The notes below the pieces were generated by a model that ran no database searches, had not been told where the DNA came from, and saw only the letters and a list, made by a program, of their open reading frames with translations. The translations under genes were made by a program, and so were the position numbers. Source: Hyphomicrobiales bacterium (GTDB taxonomy: Bacteria; Pseudomonadota; Alphaproteobacteria; Rhizobiales; Xanthobacteraceae). Taken from it: a stretch of DNA of 39,830 nt. Below are positions 16,224-24,439 of this stretch, piece after piece. The stretch covers positions 1-39,830 of the forward strand of contig JAJPKK010000061.1 in NCBI GenBank assembly GCA_021323775.1, written 5' to 3'. Positions within the stretch are counted from its first letter, which is position 1, and the number at the start of each line of letters is the position of its first letter.

Positions 16224-18443
16224 TCATTCTGCAGCCACCCCCGCCTTGCCCTCCCCCGCATGCAGGGGAGCGCAGGGCCGAGAGCCGAAATCCTCGGGAA
16301 AGTGGGTGAGCGCGCTCATGACCGGATAGGGCGTGAAGCCGCCGAGCGCGCACAGCGAACCAAACTTCATGGTGTGGCAGAGGTCTTGGAGGAGCGTCAG
16401 GTTGCGGGCGCAATCCTCGCCGCGCATGATGCGTTCGATCGTCTCGACACCGCGGGTTGCGCCGATGCGGCATGGCGTACACTTGCCGCAGGATTCGAAT
16501 GCGCAGAATTCCATGGCGAACCGGGCCTGCCTGGCCATATCGACAGTGTCGTCAAACACCACGACGCCGCCGTGGCCAATCAGGCCATCACGCGCCGTGA
16601 ACGCCTCATAGTCGAACGGCGTATCGAATAGCGCCCGCGGGAAATAGGCGCCGAGCGGCCCGCCGACCTGTACGGCGCGCACCGGCCGCCCGCTCGCCGT
16701 CCCGCCGCCGATGTCGTCGACAAGTTCGCCGAGGGTGATGCCGAACGCGGTTTCAAACAGCCCTCCGTACTTGACGTTGCCGGCAAGCTGGATCGGCATG
16801 GTTCCGCGGGAGCGCCCCATGCCGAAATCGCGATAATGCGCGGCGCCCTCGGCGAGCACGACCGGCACGGAAGCGAACGAAAGCACGTTGTTGATGACGG
16901 TGGGCCGGCCGAACAGACCCCTGTGGGCGGGAAGCGGCGGCTTCGCCCGCACGATGCCGCGCTTGCCCTCGATGCTTTCAAGGAGCGACGTCTCCTCGCC
17001 GCAGACATAGGCGCCGGCGCCCACCCGCACCTCGAGGTCGAAAGCATGTGGCGAGCCGGCGACACGCAAGCCCAGCAGGCGCTCGCGCCGGGCCGCCGCA
17101 ATCGCGGCCTCCATCGTTCTGACCGCGTGCGGATATTCCGAACGGATATAGACATAGCCCCTGGTCGCACCCACCGCGATGCCCGCGATGGTCATCCCCT
17201 CAATGAGAACGAAGGGATCGCCCTCCATGATCATGCGGTCCGCAAAGGTCCCGCTGTCGCCCTCGTCGGCATTGCAGACGATGTACTTCTGTGCCGCCGC
17301 TGTCTGCGCAACCGTGCGCCATTTGATGCCAGTCGGAAAGCCGGCGCCGCCGCGTCCGCGCAAGCCCGACTGCACGACCTCTTCGACGATGGCGTCGGGT
17401 CCGATCGACAGCGCGCGCTCCAGGCCGCGCAGGCCGCCGTGGGCCCGATAGTCCGGAAGCGAGAGCGGGTTAATAATGCCGCAGCGCGCAAAGGTCAGCC
17501 GCGTCTGGCGCCTGAGCCATGGAATATCATCGGTGACGCCCAGCCGGAGCGGATGCGCCCCGCCCTGAGCAAGACCGGCGTCGAGCAGGCTTGCCGCGTC
17601 GGCTGCGGTGACAGGGCCATAAGCCACCCGTCCGGCGGGCGTTGCGATCTCGACCAGGGGCTCCAGCCAATAGAGCCCGCGGGAGCCGGTCCGCACAATC
17701 TCAACAGCGATGTTGCGGGCTTGAGCCGCTGTCCGCAGAGCCGCAGCGACTTCATCCGCCCCCACCGCAAGCGCCCCTGCGTCGCCGGGAATGAAAACGC
17801 GCAGGCGCTGCTCTTCTGCCCGTCGTTGGGAGGGGCCGGGCGTGGGGGCCGCGCCAACGGGCGCTTCCGGAGGCAATACGCCAGACCGCCCACCCCGGCC
17901 GTCCCCCACAAAGGGGGAAGCAGAAGATATCGCCGGGCCGAATGCAACTGTTCCGGCGGCTTGCGAAGCACGGTGGGAAGGAGGCGCCATTGCGTGGTCG
18001 AGACGCTGTTGGTCGAGCCGGCCGACGACGCGTCCCTCGATCATCGCCGAAGGCGCAGTGGCGCAGAGGCCCAGACAGTAGACCGGCTCGAGCGTAACGC
18101 TGCCATCCGGCGCGGTCGCACCCATGGCGACGCCAAGCCGCGCCTCGGCATGCTTTGCCAGGCCGTCGCCCCCTGCCGCCTGGCACGCCTCAGCGCGGCA
18201 AAGCTTGAGGATGCGGCGTCCTGCCGGCTCGCGGCGAAAATCATGGTAGAAGGTAACGACGCCGTGCACCTCGGCGCGGGACAGGTTGAGCGCGTCCGCC
18301 ACCATCGGGACCGCTGCTTCAGGCACGCAGCCAAACGTTTCCTGCAAAGCTTGCAGGATGGGCAGCAGCGGGCCGTCCCGATTGCAATGCTGCAAAATGA
18401 TCTCGTGGGCGCGATCTGCACTCCACGCTTCGTGTTCGGCCAC
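16224..18443 (-). CDS. fdsB: Fused FdsG-FdsB diaphorase subunit of formate dehydrogenase
   Basis: 739 residues in one uninterrupted frame from a GTG at 18443. Residues 1-150 are FdsG/NuoE-like with [2Fe-2S] cysteines 82, 87, 123 and 127. Residues 213-739 are FdsB: a thioredoxin-like start (L-R-V-F-I-P-G-D), the NAD/FMN region G-R-G-G-A-G-F-P-T-G (363-372), C-N-A-D-E-G-D-S-G-T-F (390-400), and [4Fe-4S] Cys652, 655, 658, 698. These are normally two genes. Between them residues 151-212 are Gly/Pro/Ala-rich and are encoded mostly by a palindromic repeat; the last 16 residues overlap another palindrome (CTCCCC/CGGGGGAG near 16250). The subunit passes electrons from fdsA to NAD+. A TTG at residue 190 could give a separate FdsB, but no stop separates the halves. 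No clear Shine-Dalgarno at the GTG. Confidence 0.93.
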   Translation of the reverse strand: MAEHEAWSADRAHEIILQHCNRDGPLLPILQALQETFGCVPEAAVPMVADALNLSRAEVHGVVTFYHDFRREPAGRRILKLCRAEACQAAGGDGLAKHAEARLGVAMGATAPDGSVTLEPVYCLGLCATAPSAMIEGRVVGRLDQQRLDHAMAPPSHRASQAAGTVAFGPAISSASPFVGDGRGGRSGVLPPEAPVGAAPTPGPSQRRAEEQRLRVFIPGDAGALAVGADEVAAALRTAAQARNIAVEIVRTGSRGLYWLEPLVEIATPAGRVAYGPVTAADAASLLDAGLAQGGAHPLRLGVTDDIPWLRRQTRLTFARCGIINPLSLPDYRAHGGLRGLERALSIGPDAIVEEVVQSGLRGRGGAGFPTGIKWRTVAQTAAAQKYIVCNADEGDSGTFADRMIMEGDPFVLIEGMTIAGIAVGATRGYVYIRSEYPHAVRTMEAAIAAARRERLLGLRVAGSPHAFDLEVRVGAGAYVCGEETSLLESIEGKRGIVRAKPPLPAHRGLFGRPTVINNVLSFASVPVVLAEGAAHYRDFGMGRSRGTMPIQLAGNVKYGGLFETAFGITLGELVDDIGGGTASGRPVRAVQVGGPLGAYFPRALFDTPFDYEAFTARDGLIGHGGVVVFDDTVDMARQARFAMEFCAFESCGKCTPCRIGATRGVETIERIMRGEDCARNLTLLQDLCHTMKFGSLCALGGFTPYPVMSALTHFPEDFGSRPCAPLHAGEGKAGVAAE
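17813..17930. repeat. Palindromic repeat read in frame as the FdsG-FdsB linker
   Basis: CTTCTGC at about 17813 and GCAGAAG at about 17920 are perfect inverted ends. Inside, GGGAGGGGCCGGGCGTGGGG (17829-17848) pairs imperfectly with CCCACCCCGGCCGTCCCCCA (17889-17908). The same CCCTCCCC-type chemistry recurs in gaps at 9772, 24440-24595 and 37231-37288. Here it lies wholly inside a reading frame with no stop codon. Confidence 0.72.
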
Positions 18444-18543
18444 CTGGTGCGCTCGTTTTCAATTCGGACAAGCGCAGAGACTGGTGAGATTGCTGCAGTC
18501 AATCAATGGGACAGATCGAATGATGCGATTGGAGAAGCTGATT

Positions 18544-18562
18544 GAGATCAATAGAGAATCTC
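18544..18562. promoter_or_regulatory. Possible operator upstream of the fds operon
   Basis: GAGAT and ATCTC arms with a 9-base AT-rich spacer, about 100 bases before the fdsGB start codon. The size and position would suit a LysR-type regulator such as the FdsR known from other fds operons, but no regulator gene is in view and the match is short. The gap 18444-18665 holds no gene. Confidence 0.22.
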
Positions 18563-18665
18563 GATCGCACCATTAGAAATTCCGTGTGCGGGATGTTCCG
18601 GTGAGTTGGACCACCTCGCCTAAGTCATGGCCGGATTTGTCCGAGCTTGTCGAGGCGAAATCGCC

Positions 18666-19916
18666 CTATTCCGCCGGCTGCGCGGCCCGATGAGCCGCTT
18701 CGGCGCCGTTGACCGCCGCCGCCATTGCATAGACCCCCGCCATCATGATGAAGCCCGTGAGCGCGATGGCCGCGAGCACAAGGTCGAAGCCGCCGCGTCC
18801 GTAGAGCTGGGCGATGAGCTGGACCGCGGCGCCCGATGTGATGAAGGTGAGGAAATAGCGCACCGCATAGACCCGGCCGCGCCAGGCGTCGGCGACATAG
18901 CGCGCAATCACGATATCACCGACGGTTGTCTGGCCATAGATGGCGCCGATCGCCACCGCCAGCGCCGCGATCAGCGCCGCGCCTGCGGCGTGTCCGGCCC
19001 AGGCCACGCCGAAGAATTGCACCGTCGCAACTGCGGCGAAAAGGAGGTGCGGCGGCGTCCGCTCGATCAGCCGGCCGACGGCAAGCTGCGCCAGCGCGCC
19101 GCACAGGAAGATGCCGGTCGCAAGCCAGCCGACGACGATGAGCGGCACGCCCTCGCCCACTCGCTCGTCGACGAGCTTCGGCAGCGCGATCAGGGCGGTG
19201 TTGAAGGTGAGGCCGCCGGCCAGCGAGATCGCAACGTAGCAGCCGAACATCGTCGCGGCGGCGCGCGGCGACAGCACCACGCTCGCGGTGGCGCTGCGCT
19301 TGCCGATCCGGTGGCGGTCGTCGGGGATCAGCGCCACATAGGCGATGCCGAGCGCGAGACACAATGCCGCCGGCGCCAGGAACGCTGCGCGCCAGTCGAC
19401 CCACGCCGCCAGCGTGGTCGAAATCCCGGCCGCCAGCGTCACCCCGAGATTGCCGCACACGCCGTTGAAGGCGAGCGTGCGCGGGCGCGCCCGCGACACG
19501 TCGATCAGCATCGCCATGCCGACCGGGTGATAGATGGCGGCGAACATGCCGAGGAAGAACATGGCGACAGCAAGCCACAGGGGCGTCGGCGCCAGACCGG
19601 CGGCGACAAGCGAGACTGCGCAGCCAAAATAGAACAGCGCCATCATGCTGCGCCGGCTCCAACGGTCGGCAAGCCAGCCGGCGGGAATCGAAAACAACCC
19701 GAACGCCACAAATGCCCCGGTCGACAGCGCGATCATCTCGTCATAGGGGCGGCGGAACACGACCCCAAGCGAGATCACCACGGCCGGAAAGATCAGCAGC
19801 ACGAAATGGTCGATCGCGTGCGCGACATTGAGGAACGCGATGGCGAGGCGCTTGCCTGCTTGCGATTGCGGCGCGGCGGCGGCTGCGGCTTCGTGGTGCG
19901 TGGAAACGTCGTTCAT
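18666..19916 (-). CDS. MFS transporter (12-helix, Fsr-like features)
   Basis: 416 residues from the ATG at 19916; the frame runs on to 19997 but MNDVSTHHEA is the natural start, followed by an Ala-rich cytosolic stretch. About twelve hydrophobic segments are visible. The first reads A-F-L-N-V-A-H-A-I-D-H-F, then G-W-L-A-D-R-W-S-R-R (the loop 2-3 MFS motif) and G-M-F-A-A-I-Y-H-P-V-G-M-A near residue 111; the H-P-V-G pattern is shared with fosmidomycin-resistance-like carriers. The substrate is unknown. It lies downstream of no partner on its strand and is separated from fdsGB by about 220 bases. Confidence 0.85.
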   Translation of the reverse strand: MNDVSTHHEAAAAAAPQSQAGKRLAIAFLNVAHAIDHFVLLIFPAVVISLGVVFRRPYDEMIALSTGAFVAFGLFSIPAGWLADRWSRRSMMALFYFGCAVSLVAAGLAPTPLWLAVAMFFLGMFAAIYHPVGMAMLIDVSRARPRTLAFNGVCGNLGVTLAAGISTTLAAWVDWRAAFLAPAALCLALGIAYVALIPDDRHRIGKRSATASVVLSPRAAATMFGCYVAISLAGGLTFNTALIALPKLVDERVGEGVPLIVVGWLATGIFLCGALAQLAVGRLIERTPPHLLFAAVATVQFFGVAWAGHAAGAALIAALAVAIGAIYGQTTVGDIVIARYVADAWRGRVYAVRYFLTFITSGAAVQLIAQLYGRGGFDLVLAAIALTGFIMMAGVYAMAAAVNGAEAAHRAAQPAE

Positions 19917-20163
19917 CGATTGATCCGAGAGCGATCGCGAAATGACGGCGCGAGGCAACGTGCGCGTGGTTGGTATACCCCGACGATCGCGATCCACCTA
20001 TGCGATTTCTCGCGGTCTGATTTCAGCATTTCGCCTCCCTGACGATCCTTTCAATCCAACGCTCTCTGGAACCCGTCACGGTGGCCATCGTTGCCAGGAT
20101 GCGGCAATGGGCGCGGCCGCACCGGCGCGCAGATCCGGAGCAACGAGCCTTCTTGGCGCCCTC

Positions 20164-20214
20164 TTGACTCATTGATAGCTCTCTGGTTATGAGTCGCAAA
20201 TAATAGCCACAGAG
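20164..20214 (+). promoter_or_regulatory. Promoter with overlapping inverted-repeat operator for the arsR-AHSA1 pair
   Basis: TTGACT at 20164-20169 and TTATGA at 20187-20192 are spaced 17 bases. An inverted repeat, CTCTCTGGTTAT (20179-20190) and ATAGCCACAGAG (20203-20214), matches at 10 of 12 positions with a 12-base spacer, and covers the -10 region. The ArsR start codon follows at 20228. This is the arrangement expected for autorepression; the assignment is inference. Confidence 0.5.
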
Positions 20215-20227
20215 TTATGGATCGCTC

Positions 20228-20551
20228 ATGCCCGCCGCACCCGGCGCCCTCTTCAAGACGCTAGCGGATCCGACCCGGCGGGCGATCTTCGAGCGGCTTT
20301 GCCGCGACGGCGAACAGACCGTGTGGATGCTCACGGAAGAATCGGGCGTCTCGCAGCCGGCGGTGTCAAAGCATTTGGGCATTCTCAGGCTCGCCGGCCT
20401 GGTGCGCGAGCGGCGGAGGGGACGCGAGACCCACTACAGCGCTCGGCCACAGGCTCTCAGGCCGCTCGTCGACTGGATGACTCTCTACGGCGCCTTCTGG
20501 CGCGACCGCTTCGATCGTCTCGAAGACCTGCTGAAAAGGATGGACCAATGA
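20228..20551 (+). CDS. ArsR/SmtB family transcriptional regulator
   Basis: 107 residues with a winged helix: L-A-D-P-T-R-R-A-I-F-E-R-L near residue 12, recognition helix region V-S-Q-P-A-V-S-K-H-L-G-I-L (about 41-53), wing R-R-R-G-R-E-T-H-Y. No metal-binding cysteine motif is seen in the recognition helix, so the signal is probably not a thiol-bound metal. The C-terminal W-R-D-R-F-D-R-L-E-D-L-L is typical of the ArsR subgroup paired with AHSA1-type proteins. The stop overlaps the next start as ATGA. It probably represses its own two-gene unit through the inverted repeat just upstream. Confidence 0.93.
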   Translation: MPAAPGALFKTLADPTRRAIFERLCRDGEQTVWMLTEESGVSQPAVSKHLGILRLAGLVRERRRGRETHYSARPQALRPLVDWMTLYGAFWRDRFDRLEDLLKRMDQ

Positions 20552-21006
20552 ATGAACACGCCATCGCCACGCGTTCCATCGTTGTCGAACGCCTGATCCC
20601 GCACCCGCCGGAGAAGATCTGGCGGGCGCTCACCGAGGCATCGCTGATCGAACAATGGCTGATGAAGAATGATTTCGCACCGCGTCTCGGCGTCCGGTTC
20701 ACTTTCCGGGCCAAGCCGATGGGAGACTGGGACGGCGTTGTGCATTGCGAGGTCATTGCATTCGATCCGCCGCGAAGACTGGTCTACTCTTGGAGGGGCG
20801 GATCGGCGAGAAATCCAGGCTACGGCAGTGCACTCGACAGCACCGTAGAGTGGACCCTGACGCCCGAGCCCGGCGGCACGCGCGTGCGAATGGAGCACTC
20901 CGGCTTTGGGCCGCAGAACGCACCGGCCTACGACGCCATGTCCGGCGGCTGGCCGCGCGTGCTCGAGCGCCTGGAGCAAGCGTCGGCAACGCTGGGCGAC
21001 AACTGA
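20548..21006 (+). CDS. SRPBCC/AHSA1 (START-like) domain protein
   Basis: 152 residues from the ATG at 20548, which overlaps the ArsR stop by ATGA. Typical AHSA1 pattern: E-R-L-I-P-H-P-P-E-K-I-W-R-A-L-T-E near residue 14, then L-I-E-Q-W-L-M and a C-terminal helix with G-W-P-R-V-L-E-R-L. The fold is a helix-grip with a hydrophobic pocket; members paired with ArsR regulators are small cytoplasmic proteins, most with unknown ligands. Co-expression with the upstream regulator is clear from the overlap; a ligand-sensing or stress role is inference. Confidence 0.92.
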   Translation: MNEHAIATRSIVVERLIPHPPEKIWRALTEASLIEQWLMKNDFAPRLGVRFTFRAKPMGDWDGVVHCEVIAFDPPRRLVYSWRGGSARNPGYGSALDSTVEWTLTPEPGGTRVRMEHSGFGPQNAPAYDAMSGGWPRVLERLEQASATLGDN

Positions 21007-21023
21007 AGTATGACTGCTTCATA

Positions 21024-21110
21024 GCGTGGGCTGAGCACAGCGAAGCCCACCATCGGCCTTACGTCAGAAAGAACCCTGATGGGTTTCACTTGCGCTCGAC
21101 CGACCTACGA
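21024..21110. repeat. Degenerate GGGTTGAGC/CAGCGAAGCCCA repeat
   Basis: GCGTGGGCTGAGCACAGCGA at 21024-21043, continuing AGCCCACCATC, is faced by GATGGGTTTCACTTGCGCTC near 21078-21097. It is a decayed copy of the element at 21847-21929. The gap 21007-21274 otherwise shows nothing I can assign. Confidence 0.6.
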
Positions 21111-21274
21111 GCCTGCGGGCCAAGCGCCTCAATTGTGGCGGCCCGGTGGAGTCATTGGGCACCTCGCCACCGGTCAAATCATTGTGACCGGCACAGAAGT
21201 TCGGCTCCCGAAGTCACATGTTGCGGTTCCTCGTCGTCATAACGAATGCACCCGCTGATTGGCAGGAGGTCGAC

Positions 21275-21835
21275 ATGACGGACACGTTCCTTGCCCCCAT
21301 CGAGCGGCCCGAAGGGCTGATCAAGAAGTTCGCCTATTACTTCACACGCCGGCAATTCGGCAAAGTGCTGACGCCGGTGAAAGTGCATTCTGCGCGGCTG
21401 CCGCCCGCGTTCGGCTTGTTCTATGCAAAGATCGCAAGGCTCGATCAGAAGCTGCAGCTGCCGGCAGAGCTGGTCCTGCTCATCCGTGAACGCGTGGCGC
21501 AGATCAATGTCTGCCTGTTCTGCATCGACATCGGCAGATGGGCCACGATTCAGAAGTCGATGAATGAGGCCAAATTCGATGCGCTGGAACGATACGCCAC
21601 AAGTCCTCTTTTTTCTGAGGCCGAGCGCGCGGCGCTCGATTACGTGAGCGAGCTGACGAAGGACAAGAAGGTTGACCCCGGCACCTTTGCGCGCTTGTCC
21701 CGCTGCTTCTCCGAACGCGAGATCTGTGAGATCGTCTGGCTCGTGGCCAGCGAACATTTGTACAACATGACCAATATCGGCCTGAATATCCATTCCGATA
21801 TGCTCTGCGACATCAGCCGCAAGAGGCGGAGTTGA
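21275..21835 (+). CDS. Carboxymuconolactone decarboxylase (CMD/AhpD) family protein with CxxC
   Basis: 186 residues from the ATG at 21275, fixed by AGGAGG five bases upstream; the frame is open further upstream but that part lacks family character. The AhpD-type cysteine pair is C-L-F-C (Cys80 and Cys83) after L-P-A-E-L-V-L-L-I-R-E-R-V-A-Q-I. The histidine that usually follows in CxxCxxxH is not at its standard place (I-D-I-G-R-W). A second CMD-like helix pair (S-E-R-E-I-C-E-I-V-W-L-V-A) completes the fold. A thiol-based peroxidase or reductase role is possible. It converges on the mocA-like gene across a strong hairpin. Confidence 0.88.
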   Translation: MTDTFLAPIERPEGLIKKFAYYFTRRQFGKVLTPVKVHSARLPPAFGLFYAKIARLDQKLQLPAELVLLIRERVAQINVCLFCIDIGRWATIQKSMNEAKFDALERYATSPLFSEAERAALDYVSELTKDKKVDPGTFARLSRCFSEREICEIVWLVASEHLYNMTNIGLNIHSDMLCDISRKRRS

Positions 21836-21846
21836 TTTGGGCCGCA

Positions 21847-21929
21847 GGATGGGTTGAGCGATAGCGAAACCCATCAGAGCCTTTTCCAGCCGCAAGGCTG
21901 CTGGTGGGTTTCGCTACGCTCAACCCACC
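21847..21929. repeat. Long inverted repeat between convergent genes
   Basis: Arms at 21847-21876 (GGATGGGTTGAGCG, then ATAGCGAAACCCATCA) and 21902-21929 (TGGTGGGTTTCGCT, then ACGCTCAACCCACC) are nearly perfect inverted copies with a 25-base loop. It fills the gap between the CMD gene and the mocA-like gene and is well suited to act as a terminator for both strands. Confidence 0.8.
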
Positions 21930-23552
21930 CTACGACGCCCCTTCGATCTCCGCCTTCACGGCCCTGAGCGCATCCGGCGTATCAACATCGATGAGCGCTG
22001 CGTTGCCGGCGAGCGGCACTTCGGTGACGGCCTCGGGATAGCTCGCGATGAGATGGCGCGCGCCGATATCGCCGTCGAGCGCCGTAAGCTCCGGGAAGAA
22101 GCGACGCGACCACACCACCGGGTTGCCGCGCTTGCCGTTGATGGTCGGCACCACGACGAGCGCGCCCTTTTCCGGATCAAAGGCGGCGAGCAGGAGGTCG
22201 ATGAGCTGTGCGCTGACCTGCGGCATGTCGCCGAGGCACACGATGGCGCCGTCCACATCGGGGGGCACCTCCGCAATGCCGGCCTTGAGCGACGTCGAGA
22301 GGCCCTTGGCGAACTCCGGATTGTGCGCCAGCCTCACATCGAGGCCCTTGAGCGCCGCCTCGACGCGCTCGCGCTGATGGCCGGTCACCACGATGACGGG
22401 CCGCGCCTGCGATGCGAACGCGCCTTCGGCCGCAATGCGCACCAGCGGCCGGCCGTTGATCTCCGCCAACAGCTTGTTGGCTCCGCCCATGCGCGTCGAG
22501 CGCCCCGCCGCCAGCACGATGGCGGCGATGCGGCGGCCAGGCTTGACCTCGGTGGCGCGCGGCTGCGGGCGGGTGACGATTTCCATCAGCAGGCCGCCAA
22601 CCCCCATGGCCGTGATATCGCGCCGCGTCACCGGCAGACCGCACAGCAGCCGCTCAAGCACCCAGTCGAAGCCGTTCTCGCGCGGACTGCGCGCGCAGCC
22701 GGGCGCTCCCAGCACCGGACGGCCGCCGACCGACGCCACCAGCATGAGATTGCCTGGATCGACCGGCATGCCGAAATGCTCGATGACGCCGCCGACCGCC
22801 TCGACGGCGGCGGGAATGACGTCGCGCCGATCCGCAATGGCTGAGGCGCCAAACACGATAGCGAGTTCGGCGCCGGCGTCGAGCACATCGGAAAGCGCGC
22901 GTGCGAGCGCTGCGGATTCATGCGGCACGCGCCGCTCGGCCACGATCTTGGCGCCCGCAGGCGCAAGCCGATCCTGCGTCACCCGCAAGGTCTTCTCGAT
23001 AACCTTGTCGGCGAGGCCCGGCAGCACGGTGGAGATGACGCCGATCTTGCGAACCCGATACGGCGCGACGCGAACCAAGGGCGAAGCTGCGCGCGCCACC
23101 GCAAGCGCCCTGTCGCATGCCGCGGCGCTCACCGCGAAGGGAATGATTTTCACCGTCGCGATCATCTTGCCAGGCACGACCGGCGCGAAGGCATCGAGCG
23201 TCGCGAGGGTGATGTCTGGATCGACCTCGTTGAGCCGGTCGACGCCCGCCGGATCGACGACGACCACGCCTGCGGTCTCGGCGAACAGATTGGCGCGCCC
23301 CGTGAACGCGCGGTCCACGTGGACGCCTTCGCCGGCGATCGACGCCGCGAGCTCGGCGGCAGCCACGTCCTCGGACACATCGCCGGGCTCGATACGGGCG
23401 ATCATAATGGTCTTGATGCCGGCGGCCGTGAGCGCCGCAATGTCAGCGTCGCCTACTACGCTGCCCTTCTTCAGCACCAGGCCGCCTTGCCGGATGGAAT
23501 GGACGACGATGCCGCCCTTGGCGTCGCCAGGTGCGACTGGTCCGAACTTCAT
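21930..23552 (-). CDS. Bifunctional molybdopterin-binding / MobA-like nucleotidyltransferase
   Basis: 540 residues. The first part (about 1-335) is a molybdopterin-binding MoeA/MogA-like region with G-G-L-V-L-K-K-G, V-F-G-A-S-A-I-A-D-R-R-D near 255 and G-A-P-G-C-A-R-S-P near 300. The second (about 345-540) is a MobA/MocA-type NTP transferase: I-V-L-A-A-G-R-S-T-R-M-G-G-x-N-K-L (nucleotide loop) and C-L-G-D-M-P-Q-V (metal-binding Asp). Family knowledge: such proteins make the CMP- or GMP-form of molybdenum cofactor for xanthine/CO-dehydrogenase-type enzymes. It follows the two xdhC-type genes, 15 bases after the second, so they form one maturation operon; the target hydroxylase is not in the window. 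Confidence 0.92.
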   Translation of the reverse strand: MKFGPVAPGDAKGGIVVHSIRQGGLVLKKGSVVGDADIAALTAAGIKTIMIARIEPGDVSEDVAAAELAASIAGEGVHVDRAFTGRANLFAETAGVVVVDPAGVDRLNEVDPDITLATLDAFAPVVPGKMIATVKIIPFAVSAAACDRALAVARAASPLVRVAPYRVRKIGVISTVLPGLADKVIEKTLRVTQDRLAPAGAKIVAERRVPHESAALARALSDVLDAGAELAIVFGASAIADRRDVIPAAVEAVGGVIEHFGMPVDPGNLMLVASVGGRPVLGAPGCARSPRENGFDWVLERLLCGLPVTRRDITAMGVGGLLMEIVTRPQPRATEVKPGRRIAAIVLAAGRSTRMGGANKLLAEINGRPLVRIAAEGAFASQARPVIVVTGHQRERVEAALKGLDVRLAHNPEFAKGLSTSLKAGIAEVPPDVDGAIVCLGDMPQVSAQLIDLLLAAFDPEKGALVVVPTINGKRGNPVVWSRRFFPELTALDGDIGARHLIASYPEAVTEVPLAGNAALIDVDTPDALRAVKAEIEGAS

Positions 23553-23558
23553 TTGGGC

Positions 23559-23700
23559 ATCCTCTCCCTACCCTCCCCCGGCCGCCACCCTGCCGTGTCC
23601 GGCAGGCGGGTGAGCGTTCGGCTGGAGGCCCGAGGAGGGTAAATCGATTTGCCTCTCCTGGCCTGCGGACGAGGGCAGGGAAGGGGCGGCCGCGAGACGC
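23559..23700. repeat. Palindromic repeat overlapping the 3' end of xdhC
   Basis: CCTGCCG-TGTC-CGGCAGG (about 23591-23608) is a perfect inner hairpin. Outer arms CCCCCGGCCGCC (near 23574) and GGGGCGGCCGCG (near 23683) are inverted. The element supplies the last 40 or so codons and the stop of the minus-strand XdhC frame. Confidence 0.6.
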
Positions 23701-24365
23701 AAGGACGCTGTGATCTCGGCCATGATGGCGATCGCAATTTCTCCCGGCGACACCGCCCCGATAGCAAGGCCTATCGGCGCGTGGATGCGCGACAGCGCCG
23801 CCTCCGCGACGCCGTTTGCCTTCAGCCGCTCCAGCCGGCGCGCATGGGTCTTCTTCGAGCCGAGCGCCCCGACATAGAAGCAATCCCGCGAAAGCGCATG
23901 GAGCAACGCCGGATCGTCGATCTTGGGATCATGGGTCAGCGCCGCGAATGCGGTATAGCGGTCGACCCCGAGCGGCGGTAGCGCCTCATCGGGCCACTGC
24001 GGGATCAACCTTACGTCGGGAAAGCGCTCCGGCGTTGCAAATGCGGTGCGCGGATCCACGATGGTCACGTCGTAGCCGAGAAGCCGCGCCACCGGCGCCA
24101 GCGTCTGGCTGATATGCACCGCGCCGGTGACGACAAGGCGCGGCGGCGGCACGTGAACGGTGAGAAAAACGCGGCCCTGTGGAGTTTCCTCCATGCCGCT
24201 TTTGCCGCTGCGCAGATGCGACAGAAGGACGTCGCGCAACGGATCGGCGTCGACATCCACAGCAGCGACGAAGCGCTGCGCACCGGTGGCGATGTCGGTG
24301 ACGACAACGGCCGCGCGGCGCGCGGCGCGTTCGGCGTTGAGCGATCTGAGGATATCGAGGCGCAT
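23568..24365 (-). CDS. XdhC family protein, C-terminal Rossmann domain type
   Basis: 265 residues. A Rossmann-like XdhC_C domain is clear: V-T-G-A-V-H-I-S-Q-T-L-A-P-V-A near residue 80, V-D-P-R-T-A-F-A (about 103-110), T-H-D-P-K-I-D-D near 143 and Y-V-G-A-L-G-S-K-K-T-H near 164. After about residue 223 the family homology ends, and the final 40 residues (rich in Pro, Ser, Ala, Gly) are the translation of a palindromic repeat. XdhC proteins bind and protect molybdenum cofactor during sulfuration for xanthine dehydrogenase-type enzymes. The N-terminal half of the family is a separate gene at 24597-24920. Confidence 0.9.
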   Translation of the reverse strand: MRLDILRSLNAERAARRAAVVVTDIATGAQRFVAAVDVDADPLRDVLLSHLRSGKSGMEETPQGRVFLTVHVPPPRLVVTGAVHISQTLAPVARLLGYDVTIVDPRTAFATPERFPDVRLIPQWPDEALPPLGVDRYTAFAALTHDPKIDDPALLHALSRDCFYVGALGSKKTHARRLERLKANGVAEAALSRIHAPIGLAIGAVSPGEIAIAIMAEITASLRLAAAPSLPSSAGQERQIDLPSSGLQPNAHPPAGHGRVAAGGG

Positions 24366-24439
24366 CAGGGTCTCACTGCGAAAAAGTCACCATTCACAAC
24401 GGGAGCGCTGTCGGAACGAGCGATCGGCTCGCCTCACCT

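Noticed and set aside
16836-18545. A 569-codon plus-strand frame opposite fdsGB
   Set aside because: Antisense shadow; the minus-strand frame carries all cofactor motifs of a known enzyme.
18627-20042. A 471-codon plus-strand frame opposite the MFS transporter
   Set aside because: Arg/His/Gln-rich shadow with no membrane or domain pattern; the minus strand has a clean 12-helix protein.
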